From positions 2,356,001 to 2,420,000 of the forward strand of contig JAAONU010000123.1 of NCBI GenBank assembly GCA_012932295.1: a stretch of 64,000 bases of DNA. The letters are read 5' to 3'. The stretch is from Cyclina sinensis. Its lineage: Eukaryota; Mollusca; Bivalvia; Venerida; Veneridae. Below are positions 48,386 through 59,405 of this stretch, one piece after another. The position numbers and the translations under genes were made by a program. Position 1 is the stretch's first letter, and each line of letters begins with the position of its first letter. Below the pieces are notes generated by a model. The model searched no databases, had not been told where the DNA came from, and saw only the letters and a list, made by a program, of their open reading frames with translations.

Positions 48386-48702
48386 ATTAATCACATTTAG
48401 TGATAGCTCTAGTTCATTTAACTTAAAAGTGGAACCGCTTTATAGGTCTGAGTTTTTTAGTTAATCAAAAAATTGAACAAACAAAATATCAACCCGTAAA
48501 ATCTGTTAACCTGTGGGAGCGAAAGGTGGTACTAAGGAAGTATCAAATTTCAGAGACTCTTCTGATTCTATAACACGCTCATTGTATACCACCGATTGAT
48601 GGGTTTAACAATCTTTTTGAGTGTCTTAATCGTTGTTACCTGTTGCCCATATGACCTACGCACTTAGACAAGCTTAGTTATTTTAAGTTCCTTTTGCTTC
48701 TT

Positions 48703-49540
48703 TAACCAGGTTTTCAACGAAAACCGGTTATTGTAATGCTGAAGTCGGCGGGCGGGCGTTCGTCAACTTTTGGTTTCCGCTCAGTAACTTGAGTTTGCTT
48801 TGGCCTATTGACGCAAATTTGGTGTGTAGGTAGCTTATATCAAGAGATAGCTTGGGATTGCTACCCAGCTGTCTGTGATCAAGGTCAAGGTCACTGTTGC
48901 TTAAAATAGAAACTCAGTTTCCGCTCAATATATTGAGTTTGCTTTGGCCTATTGACGCCAAACTTGGTGTGTGGGTAGCTTATATCAAGAAGCAGCTTGG
49001 GATTGCTACCCAGATGTCTGTGTTCAAGGTCAAGGTCACTGTTGCTAAATATAGAAATTCAGTTTCCACGTAATAACTTCAGTTTGCTGAGACCTATTGA
49101 GTGACCACAATATAGTATGGGCAGTCATATAATTTACAAAGTACATCAAAACGGTACAGTCATGTATTATTATTAAGAATTACTAGCTGGGTTTGGTCCT
49201 GCCACTACACGATCAAGTATGGATCAGAAATTTGCATATGGGGCAAAAATGGGACTAAAATTACTGACCCCTTATGTGTCTGTGTAGGGTCAGAAACAAG
49301 CACACACATGATTTGTTTCATCAACCACTTTTCCCAATCATTTATTTATTGCAGTGTTTCACCATTTCCTTTGTACTAAATTTATATGGATTTCTACTAA
49401 CCCTACATAGATCACTATCTGCATGCAACTGAAATAACAGCATCATTTTTTCTTCACTGCCATATTTCTTCCTAATTCCTGTCACATCAATACTTGGTCA
49501 TTGAAAACCTGGTTTCTTCGCATTGCGGCGCTTCTTGTTA
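48703..49540. mobile_element. Short tandem-core element (ACCAGGTTTTCAA ends)
   Basis: It starts AACCAGGTTTTCAACGAAAACC (48703-48724) with an adjacent GTCGGCGGGCGGGCG tract. About 2.5 copies follow of a ~160-bp unit containing TGAGTTTGCTTTGGCCTATT, GTGTGTAGGTAGCTTATATC and GGGATTGCTACCCAG. It ends TTGAAAACCTGGTTTCTTCG, CATTGCGGCGCTTCTTGTT, so the two ends share an inverted ACCAGGTTTTCAA. Intronic. Confidence 0.7.
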
Positions 49541-49634
49541 TTATTTTTTTAATCGCACATGCATATATTTTGATTAAGCTGAGTATTGCTTAGGTCTATT
49601 TTATATCGGTTAATAATATATTCCTCCTTTTAAG

Positions 49635-49979
49635 GGGAAAAGAACATATCTAGTGAGGAACTTGCCATTGGAAGCACTGTGTGCCATACTAACACAAAAG
49701 AAGCAGGAACGGTTGGTCCATTTGTTAGAATCAAAGAAACGGGAGAACTGTGTTTTCTCACAGTACGTCATATCTTTGGGCCGTTTCAAGACCCCCGTAA
49801 ATTTCTAGGAACGAGAGTTCTTCTGAGATGTTCCAACCAGGAGTCGAGAGTCTGCGGAAGTATAATAGCAGCTGAATACAGCGAAAGTTTAGATGTTGCC
49901 CTCGTGAAAGTCTCCGAAAATTGCAATCCCTCTGAAGTCGGGTTTACATATATTACGGATGAAAACTTTAGAGAAACAG
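49635..49979 (+). CDS. Pseudoprotease-Roc-COR-Death protein, exon 2: trypsin-like domain, N-terminal half
   Basis: Acceptor TTTTAAG precedes 49635; the donor is GTAAAAT after 49979. Phase 2 bases in and one base out match both neighbours. Residues 47-161 follow the first barrel of a PA-clan (trypsin-like) peptidase domain: IGSTVCH (58-64), GTVGPFVRI (71-79), then ELCFLTVRHIFG with His92 at the catalytic His place (family pattern LT..H.F), and SLDVALVKV with Asp133 at the catalytic Asp place. There is no signal peptide or propeptide cleavage site, so the domain would be intracellular. Identification is by motif pattern only. Confidence 0.75.
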
Positions 49980-51086
49980 GTAAAATACTTTTATCTTAAA
50001 ATATTATTTTAAGACTGTGAATTTTGATCAACTGTGTATTTCGGTTAAATTCGTTGGCCTTGAAAAATTACAAAGTGTAAGAACAAAATCAAGTAAATAA
50101 ATGGAGCCACCTCAGATGGGTTTATAACTTGTAACTTAATCTGTATGCGTAATATTAGTATGTATTTAGAGAAAACTCATTTGCATACAGGGTTGTCAAA
50201 TCTCTTATCCTGAAGTCCATGAAATATTGAATAAGATTATTTGTAGTCTTAAAATCTTGTTTTTAGCTCACCCGAGCACGGAGCACTGCTACTGGTGAGG
50301 TATTATGACCGGAATTTGTTTTGGCTGTTTGTTCGTTCGTTTGTTCGTCGCCATCTTTTAAGTTCCCATTTGCCGAAGACATATTTGTATAAAATATTCA
50401 ATCTTTGAAAAAAAATGTGAGAAACGGGAAGATGAAGACCTCAGATAATTCACGGAGCATCATCTAGAGGTCCTCAACCAAAATTGTTAAAATTATACCC
50501 ATAGGGTCATTTATGGCCCTGCCCTGAGGTCACTTGATTTTACACAGGCTTATATAGGGAAGACGTGAAACATCTTCTCGACTGGAACTGTATGCCATAG
50601 AGCTTAGATAGTTTGTATCTTGCATTGTCAAGTGGACTTGTAACAAATGTGATCAAATTATGTCCTTAAGGTCAAAAATGGCTTTCCCCGGGGGTCCAGT
50701 TTGTGTAAAATATATAATCTTTGATTTTTTTTCTTTTGAAAAACTGTAAGCTTTAGGCCTTAGGTATTTTGCATTGAGCATCATTTAGAGGTTTACTACC
50801 AAGATTGTTCAGTTGATGCTCCCGGGGTTATTATTGGCCCTGCCCCTAGGTCAGTTGATTTTGCATAGGCTTATATAGGAAAAAATTGAAAATCTTTTGA
50901 TTGAAACTATATGCCCTAAAGCTTATATGTTTTTATCCCCTCCATCGAAGATGAGGGGGCATATAGTTTTGCAAATGTCGGTCGGTCGGTCGGTAGGTCG
51001 ATCAGTCGGTAGACACTTTGGTTTTCGATCAATATCTAGAGAACCCTTGGATCCAACTTCCTCAGACATTTATAGGAATTCAGCAG

Positions 51087-51612
51087 AAGTAGATAAAGGT
51101 GAAGTTGGCAGTAGCAGTACCAGCAGTAGCAGTAGATAAAAAGTTAAATTTGCAGCAGTAAGAGCAGTAGGAAACACGTGAAGTTGGCAGTAGCAGTAAG
51201 AGCAGTAGCAGTTGGAAAACATGAAGTTGGCAGTAGCAGTACCAGCAGTAGCTGTAGGAAAAACGTGAAAGTGGCAGTAGCAGTACCAGCAGTAGCAGTA
51301 GATAAAAAGTGAAGTTGGCAGCAGCAGTAAGAGCAGTAGGAAACACTTGAAGTTGGCAGTAGCAGTACCAGCAGTAGCAGTAGGAAAAACGTGAAGCTGG
51401 CAGTAGCAGTCAGAGCAGTAGCAGTAGGAAAAACGTGAAGTTGGCAGTAGCAGTACCAGCAGTAGCAGTAGGGAAAACGTGAAAGTGGCAGTAGCAGTAC
51501 CAGCAGTAGCAGTAGGAAAAACGTGAAGCTGGCAGTAGCAGTAAGAGCAGTAGCAGTAGGAAAAACGTAAAGTTGGCAGTAGTACTAAGAGCAGTAGCAG
51601 TAGGAAAGTCTG
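51087..51612. repeat. AGC-rich minisatellite, forward orientation
   Basis: Units of about 45-60 bp built from GTGAAGTTGGCAGTAGCAGT, ACCAGCAGTAGCAGTAGG and AAAAAC, roughly 11 copies. The translated Leu-rich frames on the minus strand are artefacts of the repeat. Confidence 0.9.
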
Positions 51613-51654
51613 AAAAGTCTGGAATGTTTAAATGAAATTTAGACATGTTTTAAT

Positions 51655-52020
51655 ATCTAAAGGCCCTCCCGGGCCTATTGCATAGGTCCTCGACTGTTTC
51701 TGACACTCACGCAGACTTTCAGGAATTTTGGTTCCAAACGGAAAAGTCATTTTTGATTGTAAGGGACCCTCCCGGGTCAATTTCACCGGTCTGCGACTGT
51801 TTCTGACAGATTTTCAGAAATTTTGGTGCCAATCGAGAAAATGTCATTTTTGATGTTAAGGGACTCTCCGTAGTCCATTGTTACGGTCTGCAACTGTTTC
51901 TGACATTCTTGCAGACTTTCAGGAATTTAAGTGCCAGAGAAATTATTTTTGGTGTCTAGGGACACTCCCGGGTCGATTGCACCGGTTTGCGACTGTCAGA
52001 CACTTTAACAGACTTTCAGA
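51655..52020. repeat. Four ~100-bp tandem units between the inverted minisatellites
   Basis: AGGGACCCTCCCGGGTC, GCACCGGTCTGCGACTGTTT, GCAGACTTTCAGGAATTTT and GTCATTTTTGATG recur four times (starting about 51659, 51762, 51861, 51958). The last copy is truncated. This forms the spacer between the two minisatellite arms. Confidence 0.85.
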
Positions 52021-52420
52021 GCTTCCTACTGCTACTGTTCATACTGCTACTGCCAAAATCACGTTTTATCTCTTGCTACTGCTATTACTGCTACTGCCAA
52101 CTTCACATTTTTCCTACTGCTGCTACTGGTACTGCTACTGCCAACTTCACGTTTTCCTACTGCTTCTGCTGTTACTGCTACTGCTTACTTCACTTTTTAT
52201 CTATTGCTACTGCTGGTACTGTTACTGCGAACTTCATGTTTTATCTACTGCTACTGCCAACTTTACGTTGTTCCTACTGCTACTGCTGGTACTGCTTCTG
52301 CAAACTTCCCTTTTTTTCTACTGCTACTGCTGGTACTGCTACTGCCAACTTCACGTTTGATTTAATTTCTATTGCCAACTGCTACTGCGTAATGCTACTC
52401 CTAACTTCCTACCAGTTCCT
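52020..52420. repeat. AGC-rich minisatellite, inverted orientation
   Basis: Units of CTACTGCTACTGCTGGTACT and GCTACTGCCAACTTCACG are the reverse complement of the 51.09-51.61 kb units, about 8 copies. The two arrays face each other across ~400 bp and could pair into a large hairpin. Confidence 0.9.
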
Positions 52421-53525
52421 CAGACTTGGTATGTAGGTTGATCATTACTAGTAGATGACCCCTACTGTTTTTCACGTCACCAAGTCAAAGGTCAAGGTCA
52501 TAGTGACGTTGAATAGCAAAATGTTTTCCGATCAGCAACTACAGAACGCTTAGTCCCAGCTCCTGAAAACTTAATGGCTGCCTCTAGGGATAAGGCGGTA
52601 GGGGGCATATAAGTTTTACGAACACTTCTTGTTTTATGTAGCATTGTAAAGTGGATCCATACCAAGCATGTTCAAATTATGTCCCGTAATTTGCCCGTGG
52701 GTTCTGTTTGTATAGAATAAAAGATGTTCAAAAATCTTCAATCCAAAACCTGTAATTTTGCTTCTGTTTGCTCAATAGCAGACCAAAAGCCATATTACTC
52801 AGGTGAGCAACCCGGTGCCACGAGGCCCTTTACTTATTTCTTTTTAGTTTTAGTTTGTTTATAGCTTGTTTTGAAAACAACCTTGGCGACTTAGGATACG
52901 AAGTTTTAAGTATATGTGAAGATATGGTCTATTACATTTAACTTTAGTAAATTTGAAACATTAGATCTGTGCAAACACCTATTTCAGCGTGTGTTTTGAT
53001 AAATAATATAGTTATTTCATTTATGTATGATGCAGTTAAAGGGAAGTTACCCTGTGAGGTTTTGCAATGTGTATTCAATGAATTGTTTTATATAACCTAC
53101 TGCCGCACGCTTGACCTGTAACTAAATATCATTTTGTTGTTGTATACATGTAGAATGATAGGCATATTGCCTTGATTCTTGAATAAAATCTAATCTAATC
53201 TATAAGATAAAACAGATAATAAAGATTTCCTGTCGGTGTTCGCTAAAAATTCAACTGAGACAGATATAACACTTTATTAAAATGAGTTGTTAAGATCGCT
53301 ACAAGATATTGACAACTTCACGGAAACAGAAGTTCACGAGTATTCCATTATGCCTCTTTACTAAGAACAAATTATACATGATTTGCAAGGTAAACTTCAT
53401 GTTACGGTCTAGTGCATACCTTACTATAATTGTATAAGACATTTGTTAAAAATACAGAAGAAACGGTTACTGTTGATTGCAATGTTTGTTTATTTAATAA
53501 GTTTATTGAAAATGTCATGAAATGT

Positions 53526-54316
53526 ACGGTGGCACAGTGGTGACATGCACAACTTTTTTTTAATTGCACTTCTCTTTTTTTTATCTCGTTCCCACGAGAT
53601 ACTAACTCGAGGGAACGACTTAGTATCTCGTTCCCACGAGTTACTAAGTCGTGGGAACGAGATAAAAAAAGAGAAGTGCAAATCTGAAAAAAGAATCGCA
53701 TTTGAAAAAAAAGAGTTGCGCAGTAAAAAAAAGAATCGTGTTGTTAAAAAAAGAATAGCGAATGTAAGCTATGTCGAGGGAACGACTTACTAACTCGTGG
53801 GAACGAGTTAGCTATGTCGTGGGAACGACTTACTAACTCGTGGGAACGAGTTAGCTATGTCGTGGGAACGAAAAAGCAATATATTGTGCAACACTTTTTT
53901 TCCAAAGCAATACATTTTTTTTAAATTGCACTTTTCTTTTTTTTATCTCGTACCCACGAGATACTAACTCGAGGGAACGACTTAGTATCTCGTGGGAACG
54001 AGATATTAAGTCGTTCCCACGACATAGCTAACTCGTTCCCACGAGTTAGTAAGTCGTTCCCTCGACATAGCTTACATTCGCTGTTCTTTTTTTTACAACA
54101 CGATTCTTTTTTTTACTGCGCAACTCTTTTTTTTCAAATGCGATTCTTTTTTCAGATTTGCACTTCTCTTTTTTTTATCTCGTTTCCACGACTTAGTAAC
54201 TCGTGGGAACGAGATACTAAGTCGTTCCCTCGAGTTAGTATCTCGTGGGAACGAGACAAAAAAAAGAGAAGTGCAATTAAAAAAAAAAGTTGTGCATGTC
54301 ACCTCTGTGCCACCGT
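53526..54316. repeat. 791-bp foldback element with ~390-bp arms
   Basis: The left end ACGGTGGCACAGTGGTGACA is inverted at the right end as TGTCACCTCTGTGCCACCGT. Moving inward, both arms carry in mirrored order an AATTGCACTTCTC word, a TCGTGGGAACGAGATACTAA cluster, A/T-rich spacers (AAAAAAGAATCG) and a GCTATGTCGAGGGAACGACT cluster. The centre is near 53915. Each cluster itself is palindromic (CTCGTTCCCACGAG). The overlapping open frames on both strands (for example 53545-53793, 54138-54329) are by-products. Intronic in the Roc-COR-Death gene. Confidence 0.9.
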
Positions 54317-54789
54317 AGAAATGCCATAACGTGTTTAAAAAATTAAAAGATAAGGCACTTGTTAAAAATACAGAAATTGATTGAAAAACGTTGTATCTAA
54401 ACTTACAGCTGGAAAGGGTAGATTTAAGCAAGCCTTAAATTATGACCAAAACGTCGAGGATTGGAAAAAAAACTTACCGATATCTTGCGGAAAAAATGTT
54501 AAATGAAATTTTTATCATGTAAAAACTATTATTTTTCTTGCAATATTACATATAAAGTGGCTGCCTGTATTCAAATACTTAGAAAATACCGTTTTTGACA
54601 GTTCTATCTAAACTCAGACTTTCTAGCATGAATAGTCAAACGGGCACAACAAATCTTCAACAATTTTTGCAAATTCGTTTAAGTATAAAAATATTCTCAT
54701 GATTTAATCATGATTAAACATCATCAGTCCAGTATTATTTATCGACTCTGGTTTCAGTCTCAATTCAAGCCTCTGCTAGTCATGTACTT

Positions 54790-57660
54790 TAAGCTTAGCT
54801 GAACATATGCTTAGGGTGAGCTTTTGCGTCTTGTGCCGTCAAGTTTTTATTCAAAACCACATCTTCTGCTAAACCACACGGTGAAAGTTGATAAAACTTG
54901 GAAAATATTTCCTTAAATAAAGCTTTAAAAACTTCTTCAAACAATTCATGCAGAAATCTGGTTGCTATGGCAAAAGGAACAATGCAGTCTAAAGGACAGC
55001 TAAATCCCCTTCCGCAGCGGACATGCATGTGTACTTCTTGACCTTTAACCAACCATGACCTTGATGTTGTGCCATGCATATTATAAGCACATAGTCTCAT
55101 GAAAGTAATTATTTGTGCCAAGTTATTTAAAATCTTCCATAAAGTCAAAAAGTTATGGAGAACATTTAACCCTGACCTTGAGGGTAGCAACCTGGATGTT
55201 GGGTTCTGCACATCGTGTCATAGTGGTGATCATTTGTGCAAAGTAATTAAAAAAAATTTCGTAAGCCAAGTTATAGAGCAGACGTGAAATGTGGATATAT
55301 ATTTGACCTTAAACTGTGACCTTGACCTTGTGGGTAGCAACCCAATTATTGCCCTCTGCACATCGTCTCATAATGGTCATCACTTGTGCCAAGTTATTTT
55401 AAAAAATTCAGCGGTTTAAAAGTTATGGAGCGGACACGAAATGTAGACTTTTAACACTTGACCTTAAAGTGTGACCTTGCCCTTGGCGATAGCAACCCAA
55501 TTATTGTGCTCTGCACATCGTCTCATAACAATGAGCACTTGTGCCAAGATATTTCAAAACATTTTCAGCGGTTTAAAAGTTATGGAGCGGACACGAAATG
55601 TAAACATTATAACACTTGACCTTTAAATGTGACCTTGATCTTGGGGGTAGCAACCCAATAATTGCGATCTGCACATCGTCCCATAATGGTGGACACTTGT
55701 GCCAGGTTATTTCAAAAAAATTTCAGCAGTTTAAATATTATGGAGCGGACACGAAAGTGTTACAGACGGACGGACGGACGGATTGAAGGACTGACAGACG
55801 GAGGCCATTCCTATAATCCCCTTCCCGCTTTGCGGAAGGGGATTAATAAGAATACTTCGTGTCTACACAACTAGGAACAGAGCTCTGAAATTCAGTGTGT
55901 AGCAATGTCAAGTGGATCTGTGTATCAGTTTGTTCAAATAATATTCCTGGGTGGCCTAGCCCCAGCAGTCACATGTTTTACATTGAAATTTAGATGAAAA
56001 TCTTTAAAATCCTTTTTGTATGAAACTTATGAGATTTTGCTTGAAGGATTGTTTAGTTGACCTCTACCAAGATATTTTCAATTTTTCCCTTGGGTTAATT
56101 TTGGGTTCTACCCCATAGTCAGATTTTTTACATAGACTTATTTAAGAAAGTTCTTTTAGGCTAAGACTTTCGAAATTGTGTGTGTACCGTTTTCTTGAGA
56201 TTCTGAATCTTTTATGTTCAAATAATGTCAATCGGGTACTTTTTAGCCCCACACAAGGATATACATGTTTTACATGAGAATACAGTCTTTGAAACTCTTA
56301 AATTATGAAACCACAAGACCTAGAGTTCTTACATTTTACACAAAACATTGTATATTAGACCTTTAATAAAATTATTCGAAATTTGGCCCTGGTATCATGT
56401 TTGGCTCCACCTTTTTCTTTTTCTATTTGAGTCTACTTATAATCGGTACCGGTTGCCCATTGTGTGCCTTCTAGAATTTAATGATTTTAGATTGTTGGGA
56501 TAGTGCCGTATGCAGAAAGCAGCCCATTCCAGAGACATCACTCTTCTTTTCCATGCTAAGTGATCTACCTCAGGTAAATGTCTCTTCCGAAAAACAATAA
56601 GGAATGTAAGGGACGAAATAGGGGATCAAAGTTGACTTCATCCGGCGTCCACAATTGGCTTCAAACAACATATTCCCCTATACCGCAAAATGTTGATCAT
56701 TATCAAACATGATATTTTCATGTTCATACCGATGGAATATTCCTTAAATGTTTCAGGTTAATATCTTTGTAAAATTTTAATAATTTCTAATCAGTGAAAC
56801 ATTGTAAAAAATAACAACTAGTCCACAACTTTCGCATTAACTTTGACAGTGGCAAATATAGTCGGCGCTCTCCTCAAAATAAATTATAACTCCGGGATCA
56901 GAATTTGCCCCAACCCAGGGTTACTTCATTTTACATAGAGTTATATTGTGTAAAACTTAAAAATCTTTTTGTCAGAAACAATAAGGCACAGAATGAAGAT
57001 ATTTAGTGGACCTCAACCATGTTTTACAATTGATGGCCCCTGGGTCAAAACTGACCCCGCCCCAGAGGTCACTTTTTTACATAGAGTTATATAGGAAAAA
57101 GTTAAAAATCTTTTTGTCTTAAACCACAAGGCCGAGAGCTTAGAAATTTGGTTTGTAGTATCATGTCATCGATCTCTTCTAAAATCATACAAATTACGGC
57201 TTGGGGGTCAGACTGGGCCCCCACCCCAGCGGTCACTTTACTTCAAAAAGACATTTTTTAATACAGGAAAACACTTTAAAATTCTTCTTTTTTAAACTAT
57301 AAGGTCTAGAGTTAAGATATTTGCTGTGTGACATTTTCTAGTAGACGTCTACTTAGTTTATATAAATCACTGCCTCTTGTTCACAATTGTCCAAGGGGTC
57401 ACTCGGTTGCACATAGAGGTAAATAGGAAAAAGTAAAAACAGCTAATTTGTGCTAGAAATGCTCATAGTGAGGTATAGTAACCGGACTTTGTCCGTTCTT
57501 CCGTCGTCAACATCAGTTAAACAACATTTCTTTAACGGCTGGATGGAAGTTGGTAAAACTTACGCAGAAGTGTTCTACCAAAGTTGTTCAAACAAAGTTG
57601 TTAAAAGAATTGAATTCCATGCAGAACCCTGGTTTTTATAGAAACAAAATTGAAAATTAA
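54790..57660. repeat. Tandem-core element remnants interrupted by the GGAGCGGACA element
   Basis: Core words seen in the 50.26-52.83 kb element recur here: ACATAGAGTTATATAGGAAA, AAAATCTTTTTGTC, CCACAAGGCC.AGAGCTTA, GTCAAGTGGATCTG. They occur at about 55900, 56150, 56320, 56940, 57080 and 57250, strongly diverged. The DNA is an older copy of that class with another element inserted at about 54.98-55.85 kb. Confidence 0.55.
54985..55850. mobile_element. GGAGCGGACA-family tandem-core element
   Basis: Left end TAAAGGACAGCTAAATCCCC, TTCCGCAGCGG. Five core units of about 120-130 bp carry TGACCTTGACCTTG, GGGTAGCAACCCAATTATTG, CTCTGCACATCGTCTCATAA, ACTTGTGCCAAGTTATTT and GTTATGGAGCGGACACGAAA. The right end has GACGGACGGACGGATTG, then AATCCCCTTCCCGCTTTGCG/GAAGGGGATT, a hairpin whose arm repeats the left end. 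This is the same family as the split copy at 24.3-27.0 kb. Confidence 0.8.
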
Positions 57661-58195
57661 AAAAAAGACCTTGTCCAGAACCGCAAGTTACAGACCGTAG
57701 ATATCTAATATGGATTCTTGTCTAGTAAACCTGTACAGAAATTGACCAAATAATGTCCTCTGGGCCAAAACTGGCCTCACCCAAGGGATGGTTTTTGTAA
57801 ACTTGTGCAGGAAAAACTTTGAAAATTTTTATGTCTTTAAACACAAGGCCTAAAGCTGAGACGTTTTTCATGAAGCATTATCTAGAAGTTCTCTAAAAAT
57901 GTTTTTCCCTCAAATTATGCCTTTATGGTTGGTCATAAATGACCTGTCAGATTTCAGAATTTTATTTCGTCTGAAAGCACAAGAGTAAAGTCACGCATCG
58001 GGGGTCCTTTCTGTGTAAATATTTAACTGACAATTATCTTGTCAGAAACGATGAGCTATTGACCTTAGAGATCAAATGTGTATAGTTGACCTGTACTAAG
58101 GTCGTTCAATTTCTTTTCTTCTTTTTTTTTTTTGGGGGGGGGGGCAATAAAATTTGCCCTTGTCCATCCCTCCACTAGCCCATGGTCATGCTGGT
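57660..58195. repeat. Degenerate tandem-core repeat
   Basis: Single diverged core units (CTTGTCCAGAACCGCAAG, TTAAACACAAGGCCTAAAGC, GTCAGAAACGATGAGC) and a poly(G) of 10 near 58133. Continues the older element on its left. Confidence 0.5.
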
Positions 58196-58196
58196 T

Positions 58197-58845
58197 TATG
58201 TCGCGTGTAACTCCAAACGTATTTCTGCTCTAGCCATGAAACTTTCTAAAACTAGTTGTCAGCATGTGAACTTACGCAACTGGGTATTTTGACGCAAATT
58301 AATTAGAGATCGTCAGATTAGACCCCCTGATTAAGGAAACAAAAAGACATTTTCAGACTTGTGTCGCGTGTAACTCGGAATGTATAACTGCTAGAGCCAT
58401 GAACTTTTCTAAGAACAGTTGTCAGCATGTGAACTAACGCACCTGGGTATTTTGGCTCAAATTTATTTTAGATCGGCAGATTTATGCTCAGTGATGAAGC
58501 AAAAGAAAGCAGTTTAGACTTGTGTCGCTTGGAACTCAAAATGTATAACTACTTGAGCCATGAAATTTTCTAAGAATAGTTGTCAGCATGGGAACACACC
58601 TGGGTATTTTGACGCAAATTTATTTGAAATCGGCAGAGTAATGCTCCCTCATTAAGCATAAAAAACATGTTATAGACTTGTGTTGCGTGTAACTCCAAAC
58701 GTGTAACTGATAGAGCCATGAAATTTTCTAAGAATAGTTGTTAGCATGTAAACTAACAAACCGGGGTATTTTGACACAAATTTATTAGAGATCGACAGAG
58801 TTAAACCACCTGAATGAATAAAAAAGCATTTTTGGACTCCTTAAT
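58197..58845. repeat. Four-copy tandem repeat, ~160-bp unit
   Basis: TGTCGCGTGTAACTC (or close variants) at 58200, 58363, 58522 and 58679, each followed by GAGCCATGAAATTTTCTAAG, AGTTGTCAGCATGTGAACTA, GGGTATTTTGACGCAAATTTA and ATCGGCAGA. Intronic. Confidence 0.85.
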
Positions 58846-59405
58846 GTTAAGGACTATGTTTATACGCACCAGTTATTGAACAGGATTTTTTTTGGTGACA
58901 GTACAGTGGAATGTGGGAGCATCCATGTCCGATGGATACATCCGTGTCCTTTGGCCTCTTCAAGAGGTCATTTGAATAATATGTAGGATCTCTTATCTGT
59001 GATTCCTCAAACTGGTCACAAAAGTGCTTCAAATGCTTAAATAAGAAAAAAAAACAAGAGGGTCCTGATTGCGCTAACTTGAGTTCTTTTGATGTGGGTC
59101 TCTGTTGTGCCAACATCGGAGGCAAAATTAGTTTCTGAACTGAAAATTTTCAAAGATCTAATATCGTTTCCTTTCTTTTGTCATAGCAACCAGAGTTCTT
59201 GGTGGAATTCAACTCTTTGAACAACTTCAGTAGAGCTTCGTGCAAGAAATATCCCTGCCAAGTTTTATTAGCTTTAGCCTTGTAGCCAAGGTCGTCATGG
59301 TTATCTTGTTATACTATTTGTTAGTTGGTTCGTATTTCAAAAATAAAAAAGACAATACTCTATGTTTTTAAAGTACACTGATGTTTATAGCAATCTGTGT
59401 TTCAG

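Larger units (their letters stand above)
42842..49634 (+). other. Intron 1 of the Roc-COR-Death gene
   Basis: GTAAAC at the 5' end and TCCTCCTTTTAAG at the 3' end. It is almost filled by a 5.4-kb tandem-core element with higher-order repeats and a second short element (both listed). Outside these, 48390-48700 and 49540-49634 show nothing recognisable. Confidence 0.65.
50933..52635. mobile_element. Nested element with ATCCCCTCCATCGAAGATGA end and inverted AGC-rich minisatellite
   Basis: The left end (CCCTCCATCGAAGATGAGGG, GCATATAGTTTTGCAAATG, then TCGGTCGGTCGGTCGG) is nearly identical to that at 34.83 kb. The right end reads GGCGGTAGGGGGCATATAAG, then CTTCTTGTTTTA, like 37.4 kb. Instead of the normal 145-bp core it carries, in order, one partial core, an AGC-rich minisatellite, four ~100-bp units, the inverted minisatellite, and one more partial core. 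Confidence 0.75.
50263..52834. mobile_element. Tandem-core element (TTAGCTCACCCGAGCACG end) carrying a nested insertion
   Basis: Left end TTAGCTCACCCGAGCACGGA; right end CTCAGGTGAGCAACCCGGTG, CCACGAGGCCC (hairpin-forming). The core repeats AGGCTTATATAGGGAAGA, AAACTGTATGCCATAGAGCT, GCATTGTCAAGTGGACTTGT and CAAATTATGTCC. The repeat unit stops in the middle at about 50933 and resumes at about 52636 (TAGCATTGTAAAGTGGATCC), showing that the intervening DNA was inserted later. Confidence 0.75.
49980..59405 (+). other. Intron 2 of the Roc-COR-Death gene
   Basis: 9.4 kb between GTAAAATA and GTGTTTCAG. It holds a nested pair of tandem-core elements (50.26-52.83 kb), a 791-bp foldback (53.5-54.3 kb) and further tandem-core elements (54.8-59.3 kb). 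The stretches 52840-53400 and 54420-54790 show no gene. No coding exon of the host gene was seen inside. Confidence 0.65.

Noticed and set aside
51080..52436. Leu/Tyr-rich long open frames on both strands (up to 160 codons)
   Set aside because: They arise from the AGC-rich minisatellite, which lacks stops in several frames. Composition is pure repeat and no start context or splice site supports them.
53402..54431. Open frames of 60-112 codons with KKRS and SFPR repeats
   Set aside because: They appear on both strands symmetrically because the DNA is a foldback; they are not genes.
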